A DNA stretch of 64,000 bases from a bacterium. Its GTDB lineage: Bacteria; Bacteroidota; Bacteroidia; Flavobacteriales_D; Sanyastnellaceae. The stretch lies in contig JAPOHG010000002.1 of the NCBI GenBank assembly GCA_029979565.1, positions 100,953-164,952 on the forward strand, read 5' to 3'. This document shows positions 34,908 through 43,821 of this stretch, in pieces (the first letter of the stretch is position 1; every line of letters begins with the position of its first letter). A program made the translations under genes and the position numbers. Under the pieces are notes generated by a model, which worked only from the letters and a program-made list of their open reading frames with translations, had not been told where the DNA came from and did no database searches.

Positions 34908-37205
34908 ATGACAGGTACCATAGACCACTGGGAATTGGGGCTCAAGGCTTGGGATTCGGCTATGGTACAAGGGTTTGAGTCCATCCTGTCCATTGGGAAC
35001 GGAAGGATTGGACAGCGCGCCAATTTTGAAGAATCATATACAGGGCAATCCTTGCAAGGATCCTACTTGGCTGGCGTGTACTACCCGGATAAAACGAAAG
35101 TGGGGTGGTGGAAGAACGGGTACCCGGAGTATTTCGCTAAGGTCCTGAATTCTACAAATTGGATTGGTATAGAAGTCAAAATCGATGGTGAATCATTGGA
35201 TTTGGCTATGGCAAGGTCGGTAGACGAGTTCAACTGGGAGTTGGACATGAGGGAAGGGGTGTTGAAACGCTCATTCACTTGCATGATGCAAAATGGAGCC
35301 ACGGTTCGCGTCATTGCTGAGCGGTTTTGCTCGATGCATAATCCTGTATTGGGCTGCCTGCGTTACACTGTCCATACTGAAGGACATCGGGTTGAGCTGC
35401 TTCCATACCTCGATGCAGGGGTGACCAACGCAGACTCCAATTGGAATGATGCGTTTTGGTCCATCCATGATGTGAAACACCAAGCGCCAGGACGAGCTTA
35501 TGTCCGAACAGAAACGAATAAAACCCATTTCGGAGCGGCTTTTGCCATGACTGCCCTTGCGCACGTAACGGACGGTACAGCGATACGCAGGCTTGAACAA
35601 TCTGCCGCACAAGCCGATGAAGTTCGGGTAGGCATCGGTTTTGAGGCCATGCTCACCAATGGACAAGCCATTACCCTGGAAAAATACGTGGGCATTTGTA
35701 CCACACTTCAGCACGCTGAGGGGGATCTGGTTGCTGCGGCGTCAGAACACAGCGAATCGGCTGCCTCCATTGGCTGGGCATCGCTGGTGAATCGTCACGG
35801 CGAGGCTTGGGAGCGCATTTGGAAGCAAGCGGACATCGAAATTGAGGGAGATGTGGCCTCCCAACAAGCGATTCGGTTCAACATATTCCATCTCAACCAG
35901 ACGTACCGCGGCGATGATGCCCGTTTGAACATTGGTCCGAAAGGATTCACTGGTGAGAAATACGGAGGCGCGAGCTACTGGGACACCGAAGCGTATTGCA
36001 TCCCTTTCTTCCTCGCGGGTCATCCCGAAAAGGTGGCGCGGCAATTGCTGGTTTACCGCTACAACCATTTGCAAAAAGCCATCGAAAACGCACAAAAATT
36101 AGGGTTTTCAGACGGTGCTGCGCTCTATCCCATGGTGACGATGAATGGGGAAGAATGCCACAACGAATGGGAGATCACCTTCGAGGAAATTCACCGAAAT
36201 GGCGCCATGTCGTATGCCATTTGGAATTACGTCAATTACACGGGCGATCAAAACTACCTCAGAAACTGCGGGTTCCCTGTCTTGCTCGGTGTCGCTCGCT
36301 TTTGGCAGCAACGGGTGCAATGGTCGGAAGCCAAGAAGGCCTATGTTATTCTCGGCGTGACCGGTCCCAATGAATACGAGAACAACGTCAATAACAATTG
36401 GTACACCAATTACCTCGCAGCGTGGTGCATGCGGTATGCATTGCAAGTTGCGAATTGGCTCAAATCCGAGCACGTGGATGATTGGGCCCAGCTAGCAGCG
36501 AAATACGACATCGACGAGGATGCTACGTTTGCAGCGTGGACTGAAATTTCAGAGAAAATCTACTTGCCTCAGTTGGAAGGCACCGGGGTGTTCCTGCAAC
36601 AGGATGGCTTCATGGATAAGGAGCAACTTTCGGTGGAGGATTTGGCGGATGAACAGCGGCCTATTAACCAGAAGTGGAGTTGGGATCGAATATTGCGCTC
36701 GATCTTCATTAAACAGGCCGACGTACTGCAAGGGTTGTACTTTTTCTGGGACCACTTCGACCTGAGCACGCACCAAGCCAATTACGATTTCTATGAGCCC
36801 AAAACGGTCCATGAATCGAGCCTCTCGCCTTGTGTTCATTCCATCATCGCTTCCCGATTGGACCGCATGGACGATGCGTATAAGCACTACCTCAGGACGT
36901 CGCGCCTCGATCTAGATGACTACAACAAGGAGGTCCATGAAGGGCTCCATATTACTTCAATGGCTGGAACGTGGTTGTCTGTAGTTGAGGGCTTTGGAGG
37001 GTTCAAGGTCAGGGATGGAGTGCCCTGTTTCAACGGAAAGCTTCCCAAAGCTTGGACAAGCCTCCGGTTCAAAATCAACTTCCGAAATCGTTTGATGGAC
37101 GTGCTTGTAACCAAGGAAGGGACCGAAGTTTCTTTGCTCCAAGGGGATTCCATCGAGGTTGAAGTCAATGGCTCGGCGATTCAGTTGAATCCACCAAGCC
37201 ACTGA
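34908..37205 (+). CDS. mapA: GH65 maltose phosphorylase
   Basis: A GH65 protein of 765 aa. The N-terminal beta-sandwich starts at about residue 12 (AWDSAMVQGFESILSIGNGRIGQRANFEE). The (alpha/alpha)6 barrel contains YWDTEAYCIPFFLAGHPEKV and the catalytic acid in GPNEYENNVNNNWYTN (Glu at codon 489, matching Glu487 of the Lactobacillus brevis enzyme). The later phrase TVHESSLSPCVHSIIAS is also a family block. The enzyme splits maltose with phosphate into beta-glucose-1-phosphate and glucose in the cytoplasm. Trehalose or kojibiose phosphorylase are alternatives in GH65, but the starch context favours maltose. It is the last gene of the pfkA run. Confidence 0.9.
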   Translation: MTGTIDHWELGLKAWDSAMVQGFESILSIGNGRIGQRANFEESYTGQSLQGSYLAGVYYPDKTKVGWWKNGYPEYFAKVLNSTNWIGIEVKIDGESLDLAMARSVDEFNWELDMREGVLKRSFTCMMQNGATVRVIAERFCSMHNPVLGCLRYTVHTEGHRVELLPYLDAGVTNADSNWNDAFWSIHDVKHQAPGRAYVRTETNKTHFGAAFAMTALAHVTDGTAIRRLEQSAAQADEVRVGIGFEAMLTNGQAITLEKYVGICTTLQHAEGDLVAAASEHSESAASIGWASLVNRHGEAWERIWKQADIEIEGDVASQQAIRFNIFHLNQTYRGDDARLNIGPKGFTGEKYGGASYWDTEAYCIPFFLAGHPEKVARQLLVYRYNHLQKAIENAQKLGFSDGAALYPMVTMNGEECHNEWEITFEEIHRNGAMSYAIWNYVNYTGDQNYLRNCGFPVLLGVARFWQQRVQWSEAKKAYVILGVTGPNEYENNVNNNWYTNYLAAWCMRYALQVANWLKSEHVDDWAQLAAKYDIDEDATFAAWTEISEKIYLPQLEGTGVFLQQDGFMDKEQLSVEDLADEQRPINQKWSWDRILRSIFIKQADVLQGLYFFWDHFDLSTHQANYDFYEPKTVHESSLSPCVHSIIASRLDRMDDAYKHYLRTSRLDLDDYNKEVHEGLHITSMAGTWLSVVEGFGGFKVRDGVPCFNGKLPKAWTSLRFKINFRNRLMDVLVTKEGTEVSLLQGDSIEVEVNGSAIQLNPPSH

Positions 37206-37221
37206 CCTACTCCCCGGTACT

Positions 37222-37896
37222 TCATTCTGGATCGGAAAGTCCCCAAGCACTATTGGCCATTCCCGGTGTGCCCCCAAAAACCAAAGAATAGGTCCAGGAA
37301 TCTGCTGATTCATTGGGAAGTCCCACATCAAACCACTCGAGGCTCGGTCCTTGCCCGTCCGGTTCGGTAGACCAGCCGTCATTGTCCTCATACGCCACAG
37401 CCATTTGAATCACGTCATCTGGTGATCGAAGTTCAATGGTCTCGCCAGAATTGTTGAGGCCTTCGCCGCTGTTCCATTGGGCACAGCGCGCACTGACAGG
37501 AAGCACGGTCAGTAGGGAGTCTAAATTTCGTGCCACCGTAAAGAAGCCGAGCGAGGGAATGGTATCGTCGATTTGGAAGACCATAGCAACAGCGTTGGAC
37601 AATCGCCAGCCTTCAAGTGCGATGGGCTCCGAGTTGGGATTGTACAATTCCAAGAATTCCCAATCGCTGTCGTTTCCTTGCGCAGAATTGGGGTTGTAAT
37701 GAATCTCCGATATCTGCAGAAGCGGATAGCTATCAGGTGCTTCAAGGCAACTATCTCCGTAATGCACGAGCAGACTGAGCAGGTCATGCAGGTCTACGGT
37801 TTGATCGTGGTTCAAATCACCGGTACATTGGGCATGCATCGGTTCTGTAATGGCCATCAATAGAAGGGTGGCCAGCCCTGGTGCTTTTCTCCTCAT
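37222..37896 (-). CDS. Exported dockerin-like/lamin-tail domain protein
   Basis: The ATG at 37896 (MRRKAPGLATLLLMAITEPMHAQ) gives a signal peptide. The mature part begins with GDLNHDQTVDLHDLLSLLVHYG, one dockerin-like calcium loop with helix. A lamin-tail domain follows: LLQISEIHYNPNSAQGNDSDWEFLELYNPNSEPIALEGWRL in family order. The end (YSLVFGGTPGMANSAW) belongs to the same domain. No T9SS sorting domain is seen. The length is 224 aa. The function is unknown; such proteins are often cell-surface or extracellular. It is convergent with mapA, 16 nt away. Confidence 0.72.
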   Translation of the reverse strand: MRRKAPGLATLLLMAITEPMHAQCTGDLNHDQTVDLHDLLSLLVHYGDSCLEAPDSYPLLQISEIHYNPNSAQGNDSDWEFLELYNPNSEPIALEGWRLSNAVAMVFQIDDTIPSLGFFTVARNLDSLLTVLPVSARCAQWNSGEGLNNSGETIELRSPDDVIQMAVAYEDNDGWSTEPDGQGPSLEWFDVGLPNESADSWTYSLVFGGTPGMANSAWGLSDPE

Positions 37897-37987
37897 GCGT
37901 TCTGTTTTTACGCTACAAATCAAGAAAAGCGAAACCTACTTGATCACCAAGACCTCATCTGTGGTGCTTTGTTTTTTGCCAATGGTG

Positions 37988-38764
37988 CTAGATGACAAGC
38001 TCAACTGAAACCGGACAGTGATCCGAACCGTAGGTCGTACTATGAATGGCGGGGTTGTGAATGTGCGAACTCAATCGATCACTGACCAGGACATAATCCA
38101 ACCGCCAGCCCACGTTTTTTTCGCGAGCACCTCCTCGGTAACTCCACCAAGAGTATCCGACTTCATTGGGATGGGCATCCCTCCATGAATCGCGCAACTG
38201 TGCTCCTTGCAGCAAGGCACTCATGCCGTCAATTTCTTCCTGGGTATAACCAGGGGTTTTGTTGTAGTTCGCATCGGGACGAGCCAGGTCAATTGCTTGA
38301 TGGGCCACATTCAAGTCACCGGTTACGACAACGGGTTTGCGTGCGTCAAGCTTCTGGATGTAGGCGAGAAATGCGTTGTCCCATTCCTTTCGAAAGGGAA
38401 GCCGCTTCAGGCCAGAAGACGAATTGGGTGTGTACACGGTCACGAAAAAGAACGAGTCAAATTCAGCACACAGCACACGTCCTTCCTGGTCCAGCGCTTC
38501 AACCCCGATGCCAGCGGTTACCGAAAGGGGGGAGACTTTGGTCAGAATGGCGGTGCCTGAATATCCTTTTTTGACGGCTGAGCTGGAATAAACTTCATAT
38601 CCAGCTGTTCCCTCGAGACCAAAAAGTGCTTCTCGGACTTGGTCGTCTTGCGCTTTGGTTTCCTGAAGCCCAAGTACGTCGGGATTCAACGATTCAAGAA
38701 TGGACCCAAAATCTTTTTTGACCACGGCGCGTATGCCGTTTACATTCCATGAATACAATCTCAT
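37988..38764 (-). CDS. xthA: Exodeoxyribonuclease III
   Basis: An EEP-fold nuclease of 258 aa. Motifs are MRLYSWNVNGIRA (Asn), DVLGLQETKAQ (metal Glu), VTGDLNVAHQAIDLARPDANYNKTPGYT (catalytic Asp/Asn) and YGSDHCPVSVEL (catalytic Asp-His). It is the AP endonuclease/3'-exonuclease of base excision repair. The start overlaps the stop of the arginyltransferase-like gene by 4 nt. Confidence 0.95.
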   Translation of the reverse strand: MRLYSWNVNGIRAVVKKDFGSILESLNPDVLGLQETKAQDDQVREALFGLEGTAGYEVYSSSAVKKGYSGTAILTKVSPLSVTAGIGVEALDQEGRVLCAEFDSFFFVTVYTPNSSSGLKRLPFRKEWDNAFLAYIQKLDARKPVVVTGDLNVAHQAIDLARPDANYNKTPGYTQEEIDGMSALLQGAQLRDSWRDAHPNEVGYSWWSYRGGAREKNVGWRLDYVLVSDRLSSHIHNPAIHSTTYGSDHCPVSVELVI

Positions 38765-39834
38765 ACCGGCGGGATTTTATCGGATCGGGATGACCAGAGT
38801 TGAATGTGGCGTAATATCTCAGTGAGGCTTCCTTGAGCGACAGGCACGCCGTATTCCATCAAGTGCCCGAGGTAGGTTTGATGGTCACCAAATTCCCTTG
38901 CTTGTTCCATGTTGATGAAATGTTGTTCATCCGGACAAGGATTCACATGGGCGAGCACATAGGCATCTCGTTCGGCGCAATACCCGACTGCGCACATACC
39001 ATCCAAATCGTGTCCCAGTTCAAAAATCCACGGTAGGTGCAAGAATCTGTCTTTCCACAGGGGCATGTAACCCATGCTGAAATAGGGATAGTACCATGTT
39101 CTTGCGGGAATGCTTTCTTCTCTCAGAGCACTTTCCAGCTGATGCATAGCTGTGCGTAAGCGGTGTGCGACACTTTGCTCCTTTTTGAAATTGGCGTATT
39201 TGCCCCAGCGCTTGTTCGGCGTGTAGCATTCCATTTCACCGAGTTTCAACTTGTAATCAAATGCAGACGGAAGGTCTAGCACGTACCCCGGGTAATACCA
39301 CTTTCGGTTGGTATGTTGGCCATATTCCACTTCTTTGAGCATGGTATACATGCCCAAACTGTATTCACTGTACGCATCGTCGTAAAGTGCCAGAAGGGAC
39401 GCCATGGAACGATCGCCCAAATCGAAAAACGAAACAGCAATGAGGCGATCCCCGTCGTAGACACATACCTCCTGCGTGTCAAAGACAGTGGAGTGAAATC
39501 CGGCATGCAGGTACTCATCCAACGTGTCGTGGATGAACCCTTTAAAACGCGTTTTGTGAGCGGCGTAGAGCCGTTGACGGCTTTGGCTGATCTTGGCAGG
39601 CCCAATGGCAACGGTAAAACGCGATTCTACTTTGCGTTTGATCTTGCGCTGGGACTTGCTGGGTGCGTGTTTGTTCAGGTCCATCCGGATGTTCACTACG
39701 GAGTAGACCCGTGCATCGATGCACAACAGGTCCATTTTGTAGAGCATGACGGACCCTCGAAACCACCCCGAGGCCAAGTATTGGTCGTACCGCGTATGGG
39801 TTAGCTTTCGAGGGAAGTGGGTTTGAACAAGCAC
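38761..39834 (-). CDS. Arginyl-tRNA--protein transferase-like protein (ATE C-terminal fold)
   Basis: The C-terminal two thirds match the ATE_C/GNAT fold: VCVYDGDRLIAVSFFDLGDRSMASLLALYDD, LGMYTMLKEVEYGQ and KWYYPGYVLDLPSAFDYKLKLGEMECYTPNKRW. In known enzymes this fold moves Arg or Leu from tRNA to a protein N-terminus, creating a degradation signal. The N-terminal cysteine pairs that bind an iron-sulfur cluster in ATE1 are absent here, so substrate choice may differ. The length is 357 aa. It shares a transcript with xthA (ATGA overlap). clpS, the adaptor that reads N-degrons, lies 3 kb away. Confidence 0.75.
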   Translation of the reverse strand: MLVQTHFPRKLTHTRYDQYLASGWFRGSVMLYKMDLLCIDARVYSVVNIRMDLNKHAPSKSQRKIKRKVESRFTVAIGPAKISQSRQRLYAAHKTRFKGFIHDTLDEYLHAGFHSTVFDTQEVCVYDGDRLIAVSFFDLGDRSMASLLALYDDAYSEYSLGMYTMLKEVEYGQHTNRKWYYPGYVLDLPSAFDYKLKLGEMECYTPNKRWGKYANFKKEQSVAHRLRTAMHQLESALREESIPARTWYYPYFSMGYMPLWKDRFLHLPWIFELGHDLDGMCAVGYCAERDAYVLAHVNPCPDEQHFINMEQAREFGDHQTYLGHLMEYGVPVAQGSLTEILRHIQLWSSRSDKIPPV

Positions 39835-39845
39835 GCTTCGGCGAA

Positions 39846-40841
39846 TTAGTCAGCGGTGGCGTTCATCAATTCTTTCAAACCGCCTACGCTGCTCATCAAT
39901 CCGCTTGCTTCGTACGGCATGAAGACGGTTTTGCTTCCGGCCCCTCCTTCTTTCAGCACTTCTTCAATGGTCTCGATGTACTTCACCGCAATTAAGTATT
40001 GGGTCGGGTCGGCTTTGGTGTCTGCTACGGCAGCAGCAATTTTCTGAATGGCCTCGGCTTCGGCTTGTGCAACGGCCAATCGGGCGGTAGCTTCACCTTC
40101 CGCCTTCAATATGCGGGCCTGCTTTTGACCTTCAGCTTCGTTGATGTCTGCGCCCTTTTGCCCCTCAGCTTGTAAGATGGCGGCGCGCTTGGTTCCTTCA
40201 GCCTCAATGATTTGAGCACGGCGCGTGCGCTCAGCGCGCATTTGCTTCTCCATGGCTTCTTTGATGTCTACAGGCGGGTTGATGTCCTGCAATTCGACAC
40301 GGTTCACTTTAACACCCCACTTGTTGGTGGCTTCATCCAAGATGGATCGCAACTTCATGTTGATGGTGTCACGGGAAGTCAAGCATTCATCCAATTCCAA
40401 TTCTCCAATGACATTCCGCAAGGTGGTCTGCGTCAATTTCTCAATCGCGTTGGGCAGGTTGTTGATCTCGTACACCGCTTTCACGGGATCCGTAATCTGA
40501 AAGTAAATCAACGCGTTGATTTCGGTTACGACGTTGTCTTTGGTGATGACACCCTGCTTAGGGAAATCAAATACGGTCTCCCTCAGGTCCACGCGGTCCT
40601 TCAATTTGTACTGCACCACCTTCTGGCCATTGGGACGCTCAGCGATGACACGCCACGCGATGTCACGCGGACGGTCGATGATGGGAATGATGACATTGAT
40701 TCCGGCCGTGAGGGTGGTTCGGTATTTTCCTAAGCGCTCAATTACCATGGCTTCGCTTTGGCGAACGATGCGAACGCCTTTGACAATGATGACCGTGGCG
40801 AAGAGGAAAAATAACGTGGCGAGGACTGTTGTAGCCGTCAT
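39846..40841 (-). CDS. SPFH/Band 7 (stomatin, QmcA-like) membrane protein
   Basis: The ATG at 40841 opens a single N-terminal membrane anchor (TVLATLFFLFATVIIVKGVRIV). The SPFH domain follows at about residues 28-190 (QSEAMVIERLGKYRTTLTAGINVIIPIIDRP; ALIYFQITDPVKAVYEI; LDECLTSRDTINMKLRSIL). An Ala/Glu-rich coiled coil covers about 200-290 with the repeat EAEGQK. The track extension to 40958 lies inside the nfeD gene. Such proteins form large membrane rings or scaffolds and pair with NfeD, as here: the start overlaps the nfeD stop (ATGA). The length is 331 aa. Confidence 0.9.
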   Translation of the reverse strand: MTATTVLATLFFLFATVIIVKGVRIVRQSEAMVIERLGKYRTTLTAGINVIIPIIDRPRDIAWRVIAERPNGQKVVQYKLKDRVDLRETVFDFPKQGVITKDNVVTEINALIYFQITDPVKAVYEINNLPNAIEKLTQTTLRNVIGELELDECLTSRDTINMKLRSILDEATNKWGVKVNRVELQDINPPVDIKEAMEKQMRAERTRRAQIIEAEGTKRAAILQAEGQKGADINEAEGQKQARILKAEGEATARLAVAQAEAEAIQKIAAAVADTKADPTQYLIAVKYIETIEEVLKEGGAGSKTVFMPYEASGLMSSVGGLKELMNATAD

Positions 40842-41296
40842 GACGAAGAAGGTTTCAATGAAACAATAAGGGTGTTGCTTTCGACTTTGTTGATGACGAC
40901 GATTTGGCCCGATGTGGCTCGATCGGCTTCTTCCCGAACGAGAAGTTCTGCGCGCCAATCGTCACCGTCGACCTTGCATCGGCCAAGCCCGGTAGCAGCG
41001 TCAAAGGCTTGTGTCACGATGCACTCCCTGCCCAGTAATGCATCGACACCGGACAGACGTTCATTGCCAGAGAAACCCATTTTTAAGGCAAAAGGACGGA
41101 GGAATATGAAAGCCACCAAAGCCGTTAGTGCGGAAACGATCAACTGCATTTCGAACGAGGCGTCCAAGTAGGCGGCGATGGCTCCTCCAAAGCTTCCCAA
41201 ACCTAGACAAGCCAGGACGAAGCCAGGGACGAAAACTTCGAATACCATAAGACCGAGTCCGACCGCAATCCAGATTTGCCATGCTTCCCATACCAT
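40838..41296 (-). CDS. NfeD family protein
   Basis: Three hydrophobic segments cover about residues 7-75 (IWIAVGLGLMVFEVFVPGFVLACLG; FGGAIAAYLDASFEMQLIVSALTALVAFIFLRPF). A soluble OB-fold domain follows (SGVDALLGRECIVTQAFDAATGLGRCKVDGDDWRAEL). The length of 152 aa is the short NfeD1b type. It partners the SPFH protein encoded directly downstream. A TAACTTTC box lies 5 nt before the ATG. Confidence 0.9.
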   Translation of the reverse strand: MVWEAWQIWIAVGLGLMVFEVFVPGFVLACLGLGSFGGAIAAYLDASFEMQLIVSALTALVAFIFLRPFALKMGFSGNERLSGVDALLGRECIVTQAFDAATGLGRCKVDGDDWRAELLVREEADRATSGQIVVINKVESNTLIVSLKPSSS

Positions 41297-41301
41297 GCAG
41301 C

Positions 41302-41309
41302 GAAAGTTA
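41302..41309 (-). promoter_or_regulatory. -7 promoter box of nfeD, leaderless geometry
   Basis: The minus strand reads TAACTTTC-GCTGC-ATG, matching TAnnTTTG except for the last base. Confidence 0.4.
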
Positions 41310-41975
41310 AGGCGTTTTCCCGTCTTCTGGGGTATACACGGCTACAAGTGATGCGTGCAGTTCAAGCACTTGATGAAGCAAGTGATTGTCCTCTGCATTT
41401 TCGATGATGAAATCCGAATATTTTCCACGAGCCTCATCGGAAAGCTGCTGGTTCATCCGTTTTTCGATGTGGGCTGGATTGGCGTTCATGCGTTGTGCAG
41501 CTCTGTCCAGTCGAAGGGATTTGGGTGCGTGCACAGCAATCACTTTGTCGCATCCTTTATGGCTTCCTGATTCAATCAAAATGGCCGCCTCACGGATAGC
41601 ATAAGGGGCATATGAATGCTGGGACTGGTGGACATGCCACGTGCCAAAATCGCGATGAACAGCCGGATGAACGGCTTCATTCAATTCCACCAATGCATTC
41701 GAATCAGAAAAGACGATTTCCGCGAGCTCATTGCTATTGATGTCAACGAGCAATCCATTTTTGAGGATTCCACACCGATCTCCGAAGCGATTCACTACCC
41801 AGGTTCTCAATGCCGCGTCCCGACGGTACAACGTCTTTGCCCGCTCGTCTGCGTTGTATACAGGAATCCCAATGGTTTCGAAAATGCCCGCCACGGTTGT
41901 TTTTCCGCTGCCGATTCCTCCCGTTAATCCCACGACAGGCAAAAGGTCACGTGACGATGTGGAAAAATCACCCAT
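41307..41975 (-). CDS. coaE: Dephospho-CoA kinase
   Basis: The ATG at 41975 is chosen because it sits 4 nt after a GACCTTTG box and starts MGDFSTSSRDLLPVVGLTGG. The longer track start at 42041 would run through the divergent rpe start. The P-loop is GLTGGIGSGKTTVA, and the CoA-binding phrase IPVYNADERAKTLY and REAAILIESGSHKGCDKVIAV follow. The enzyme adds the 3'-phosphate in the last step of CoA synthesis. The length is 222 aa. It ends 10 nt upstream of nfeD. Confidence 0.92.
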   Translation of the reverse strand: MGDFSTSSRDLLPVVGLTGGIGSGKTTVAGIFETIGIPVYNADERAKTLYRRDAALRTWVVNRFGDRCGILKNGLLVDINSNELAEIVFSDSNALVELNEAVHPAVHRDFGTWHVHQSQHSYAPYAIREAAILIESGSHKGCDKVIAVHAPKSLRLDRAAQRMNANPAHIEKRMNQQLSDEARGKYSDFIIENAEDNHLLHQVLELHASLVAVYTPEDGKTP

Positions 41976-41979
41976 ACCA

Positions 41980-42015
41980 CAAAGGTCTATCAATTCATGC
42001 AATGCCTGACCTTTG
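41980..42015. promoter_or_regulatory. Divergent leaderless promoters of coaE and rpe
   Basis: The 44-bp gap between coaE and rpe has GACCTTTG on both strands (41980-41987 minus, 42008-42015 plus). Each lies exactly 4 nt before the respective ATG (TGGT-ATG and CACC-ATG). The first base differs from TAnnTTTG. Confidence 0.55.
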
Positions 42016-42019
42016 CACC

Positions 42020-42682
42020 ATGGGACACCTTTTAGCACCATCCATTTTAGCCGCGGACTTTGCCAATTTGCAACGCGATATCGAAACCGTCAACGCGTCG
42101 GATGCCGATTGGTTTCATCTCGATGTCATGGATGGGGTCTTCGTTCCCAACATCAGCTTCGGCATGCCTGTGGTCCAAGCCATCGCGAAACATGCCCAAA
42201 AGCCGTTGGACGTGCACCTCATGATTGTAGATCCCGACCGCTACATTGACGCATTTCATGCATTGGGAGCCGACGTTTTAACGGTACACATTGAGGCGAC
42301 TACCCACTTACATCGCACGCTTCAGGCCATTCGTGCCAAAGGCATGAAAGCAGGTGTTGCTTTGAATCCGCATAGCCCGGTTTCTTTATTGCAGGATGTC
42401 ATTGGGGAGTTCGACTTGGTGTGCTTGATGTCAGTGAATCCTGGATTTGGCGGACAGAAGTTCATCGAACGCACGTATCAAAAGGTCCGGGAAATGCGGG
42501 CGATGCTATATGAAGGCGGCGCATCCGCTCTGATTGAAATTGACGGCGGCGTTGGAGCCGATAATTGGGCGAAACTCGTAGATGCAGGAGCAGACGTTTT
42601 GGTCGCAGGTTCTTCGACATTCAATTCGCCAGCGCCTGCGGATGCTATTCGCGTCATGAAAGGGCTGCCTGTAGACGCCTAA
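42020..42682 (+). CDS. rpe: Ribulose-phosphate 3-epimerase
   Basis: The ATG at 42020 starts MGHLLAPSILAADFANLQRD, the normal Rpe beginning. The track start at 41810 lies inside coaE. Metal and catalytic residues are in FHLDVMDGVFVPN, VHLMIVDPDRYI, VHIEA and IEIDGGVGADN, and the phosphate loop is VAGSSTF. The enzyme interconverts ribulose-5-phosphate and xylulose-5-phosphate in the pentose phosphate pathway. The length of 220 aa is typical. Its stop overlaps the clpS stop by 4 nt. Confidence 0.95.
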   Translation: MGHLLAPSILAADFANLQRDIETVNASDADWFHLDVMDGVFVPNISFGMPVVQAIAKHAQKPLDVHLMIVDPDRYIDAFHALGADVLTVHIEATTHLHRTLQAIRAKGMKAGVALNPHSPVSLLQDVIGEFDLVCLMSVNPGFGGQKFIERTYQKVREMRAMLYEGGASALIEIDGGVGADNWAKLVDAGADVLVAGSSTFNSPAPADAIRVMKGLPVDA

Positions 42683-43008
42683 GCTTCAATTTCAGCTGTT
42701 AGGTCAGCATCCAGTAATTTGGTGCATTTGGGTTCGAGCTCGTCGTAAGAGCCACTCAACACGGTACATTTTCCCTTGAAGTGCACCAAAAGCGCACATT
42801 GCTCGGCCTGGGTGGGTTCATGACCGCATACCGACACCAACATATCTATGACATGGTCGAATGTGTTGTGTTCGTCGTTGTAGAGCACAAGATTGAACCC
42901 ATCTGATTCCACTGTTTGCAGTACCGGGTCCACAGCCACCTCTTCTAAGGTACTGGAATACAATGCGCTGCACGCTTGTGTCAAATAAATACGGTCCTGT
43001 GACTTCAT
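42679..43008 (-). CDS. clpS: ATP-dependent Clp protease adaptor ClpS
   Basis: The ATG at 43008 lies 6 nt after a TATTTTTG box and is preferred over the track start at 43068. The core FNLVLYNDEHNTFDHVIDML is the N-degron binding strand-helix, and the later HFKGKCTVLSGSYDELEPKC and the C-terminal helix complete the fold. ClpS brings proteins with destabilising N-terminal residues to ClpAP. The length of 109 aa is normal. No clpA is seen in the window. Confidence 0.93.
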   Translation of the reverse strand: MKSQDRIYLTQACSALYSSTLEEVAVDPVLQTVESDGFNLVLYNDEHNTFDHVIDMLVSVCGHEPTQAEQCALLVHFKGKCTVLSGSYDELEPKCTKLLDADLTAEIEA

Positions 43009-43014
43009 ATCTGA

Positions 43015-43022
43015 CAAAAATA
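43015..43022 (-). promoter_or_regulatory. -7 promoter box of clpS
   Basis: The minus strand reads TATTTTTG-TCAGAT-ATG, a full TAnnTTTG match with a 6-nt gap. Confidence 0.55.
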
Positions 43023-43085
43023 GACCAATGTGCGTAGGTTGTTGTTTTTTGGAGAACAAACAATGCATCGGTGGGTTTTAATGAC

Positions 43086-43787
43086 ATGAATAAAGCCAAG
43101 GTGTTGTTTATCACTCCCTCCAGCACGAGATCTGGACACGGCGTTTCCCAAGCATTAACGGATCTGGGTTACGAGGTGAGCAGTGCCTCGACACCTGAAG
43201 AAACGGTGCTGACGGCGATGGAATTGGAACCGGAAGTAGTCATTTGGCACGATTCCTTGAACGGCGAGAGCGCTTGGAATCGGGTAAAATCAATTTTGGA
43301 AGCACGAAATCCACTCATTTCGCTGGCCAACGACTTCAATCCCGCAGCATTGAATGATGACGCAATAACTGGAGTATCCAAAGAAACAGTCGATTCAGTA
43401 AATGTACCCCTTGCAACGATGAATGCGTTGGTGGAGCAATTGGAGCACATCGGCACCTCGGGAAATGGCAATCATCAATTCTACACGAAAGTTGGCAACA
43501 AATTGCGTCGAATTGAACTGGATCAAATCCGTTACATCCAAGTTGAAGGGAAGTACAGTGCCATCCAGTTGGAATCACGACAATACCACGTCAAAGCTTC
43601 CCTGAAAGACTTGTTGGTCATCTTAGGATCTGATGAGTTTGTTCGGGTCAGCCGCAACTTTGTGGTGAACCTTAAGCACATCGACCACATCGATGTCTAT
43701 CAAAGCACGGTCCACGTGGCTGGAGAAGATGTTCCAGTAAGTCGGACATACAAGGATAACTTGATGAAAAACGTACGACTTCTTTAA
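43086..43787 (+). CDS. LytTR-family DNA-binding protein with a degenerate receiver domain
   Basis: The ATG at 43086 is preferred to the GTG at 43071. The first 125 residues fold like a response-regulator receiver (KVLFITPSSTRSGHGVSQALTDLGYEVSSAS). The acidic pair at the start is absent, and the phosphoacceptor strand reads VVIWHDSLNG, with His where Asp normally sits. The C-terminal LytTR domain is intact (YTKVGNKLRRIELDQIRYIQVEGKYSAIQLESRQYHV; FVRVSRNFVVNLKHIDHI). It probably binds DNA without phosphorylation control. No sensor kinase is next to it. The target genes are unknown. Confidence 0.82.
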   Translation: MNKAKVLFITPSSTRSGHGVSQALTDLGYEVSSASTPEETVLTAMELEPEVVIWHDSLNGESAWNRVKSILEARNPLISLANDFNPAALNDDAITGVSKETVDSVNVPLATMNALVEQLEHIGTSGNGNHQFYTKVGNKLRRIELDQIRYIQVEGKYSAIQLESRQYHVKASLKDLLVILGSDEFVRVSRNFVVNLKHIDHIDVYQSTVHVAGEDVPVSRTYKDNLMKNVRLL

Positions 43788-43821
43788 GTCGTAGGGGCCA
43801 TTTTTTCACTGGCTTGAGCGT

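Noticed and set aside
41810-42019. N-terminal extension of the rpe ORF
   Set aside because: It is antisense to coaE. The ATG at 42020 has a promoter box and the standard Rpe N-terminus.
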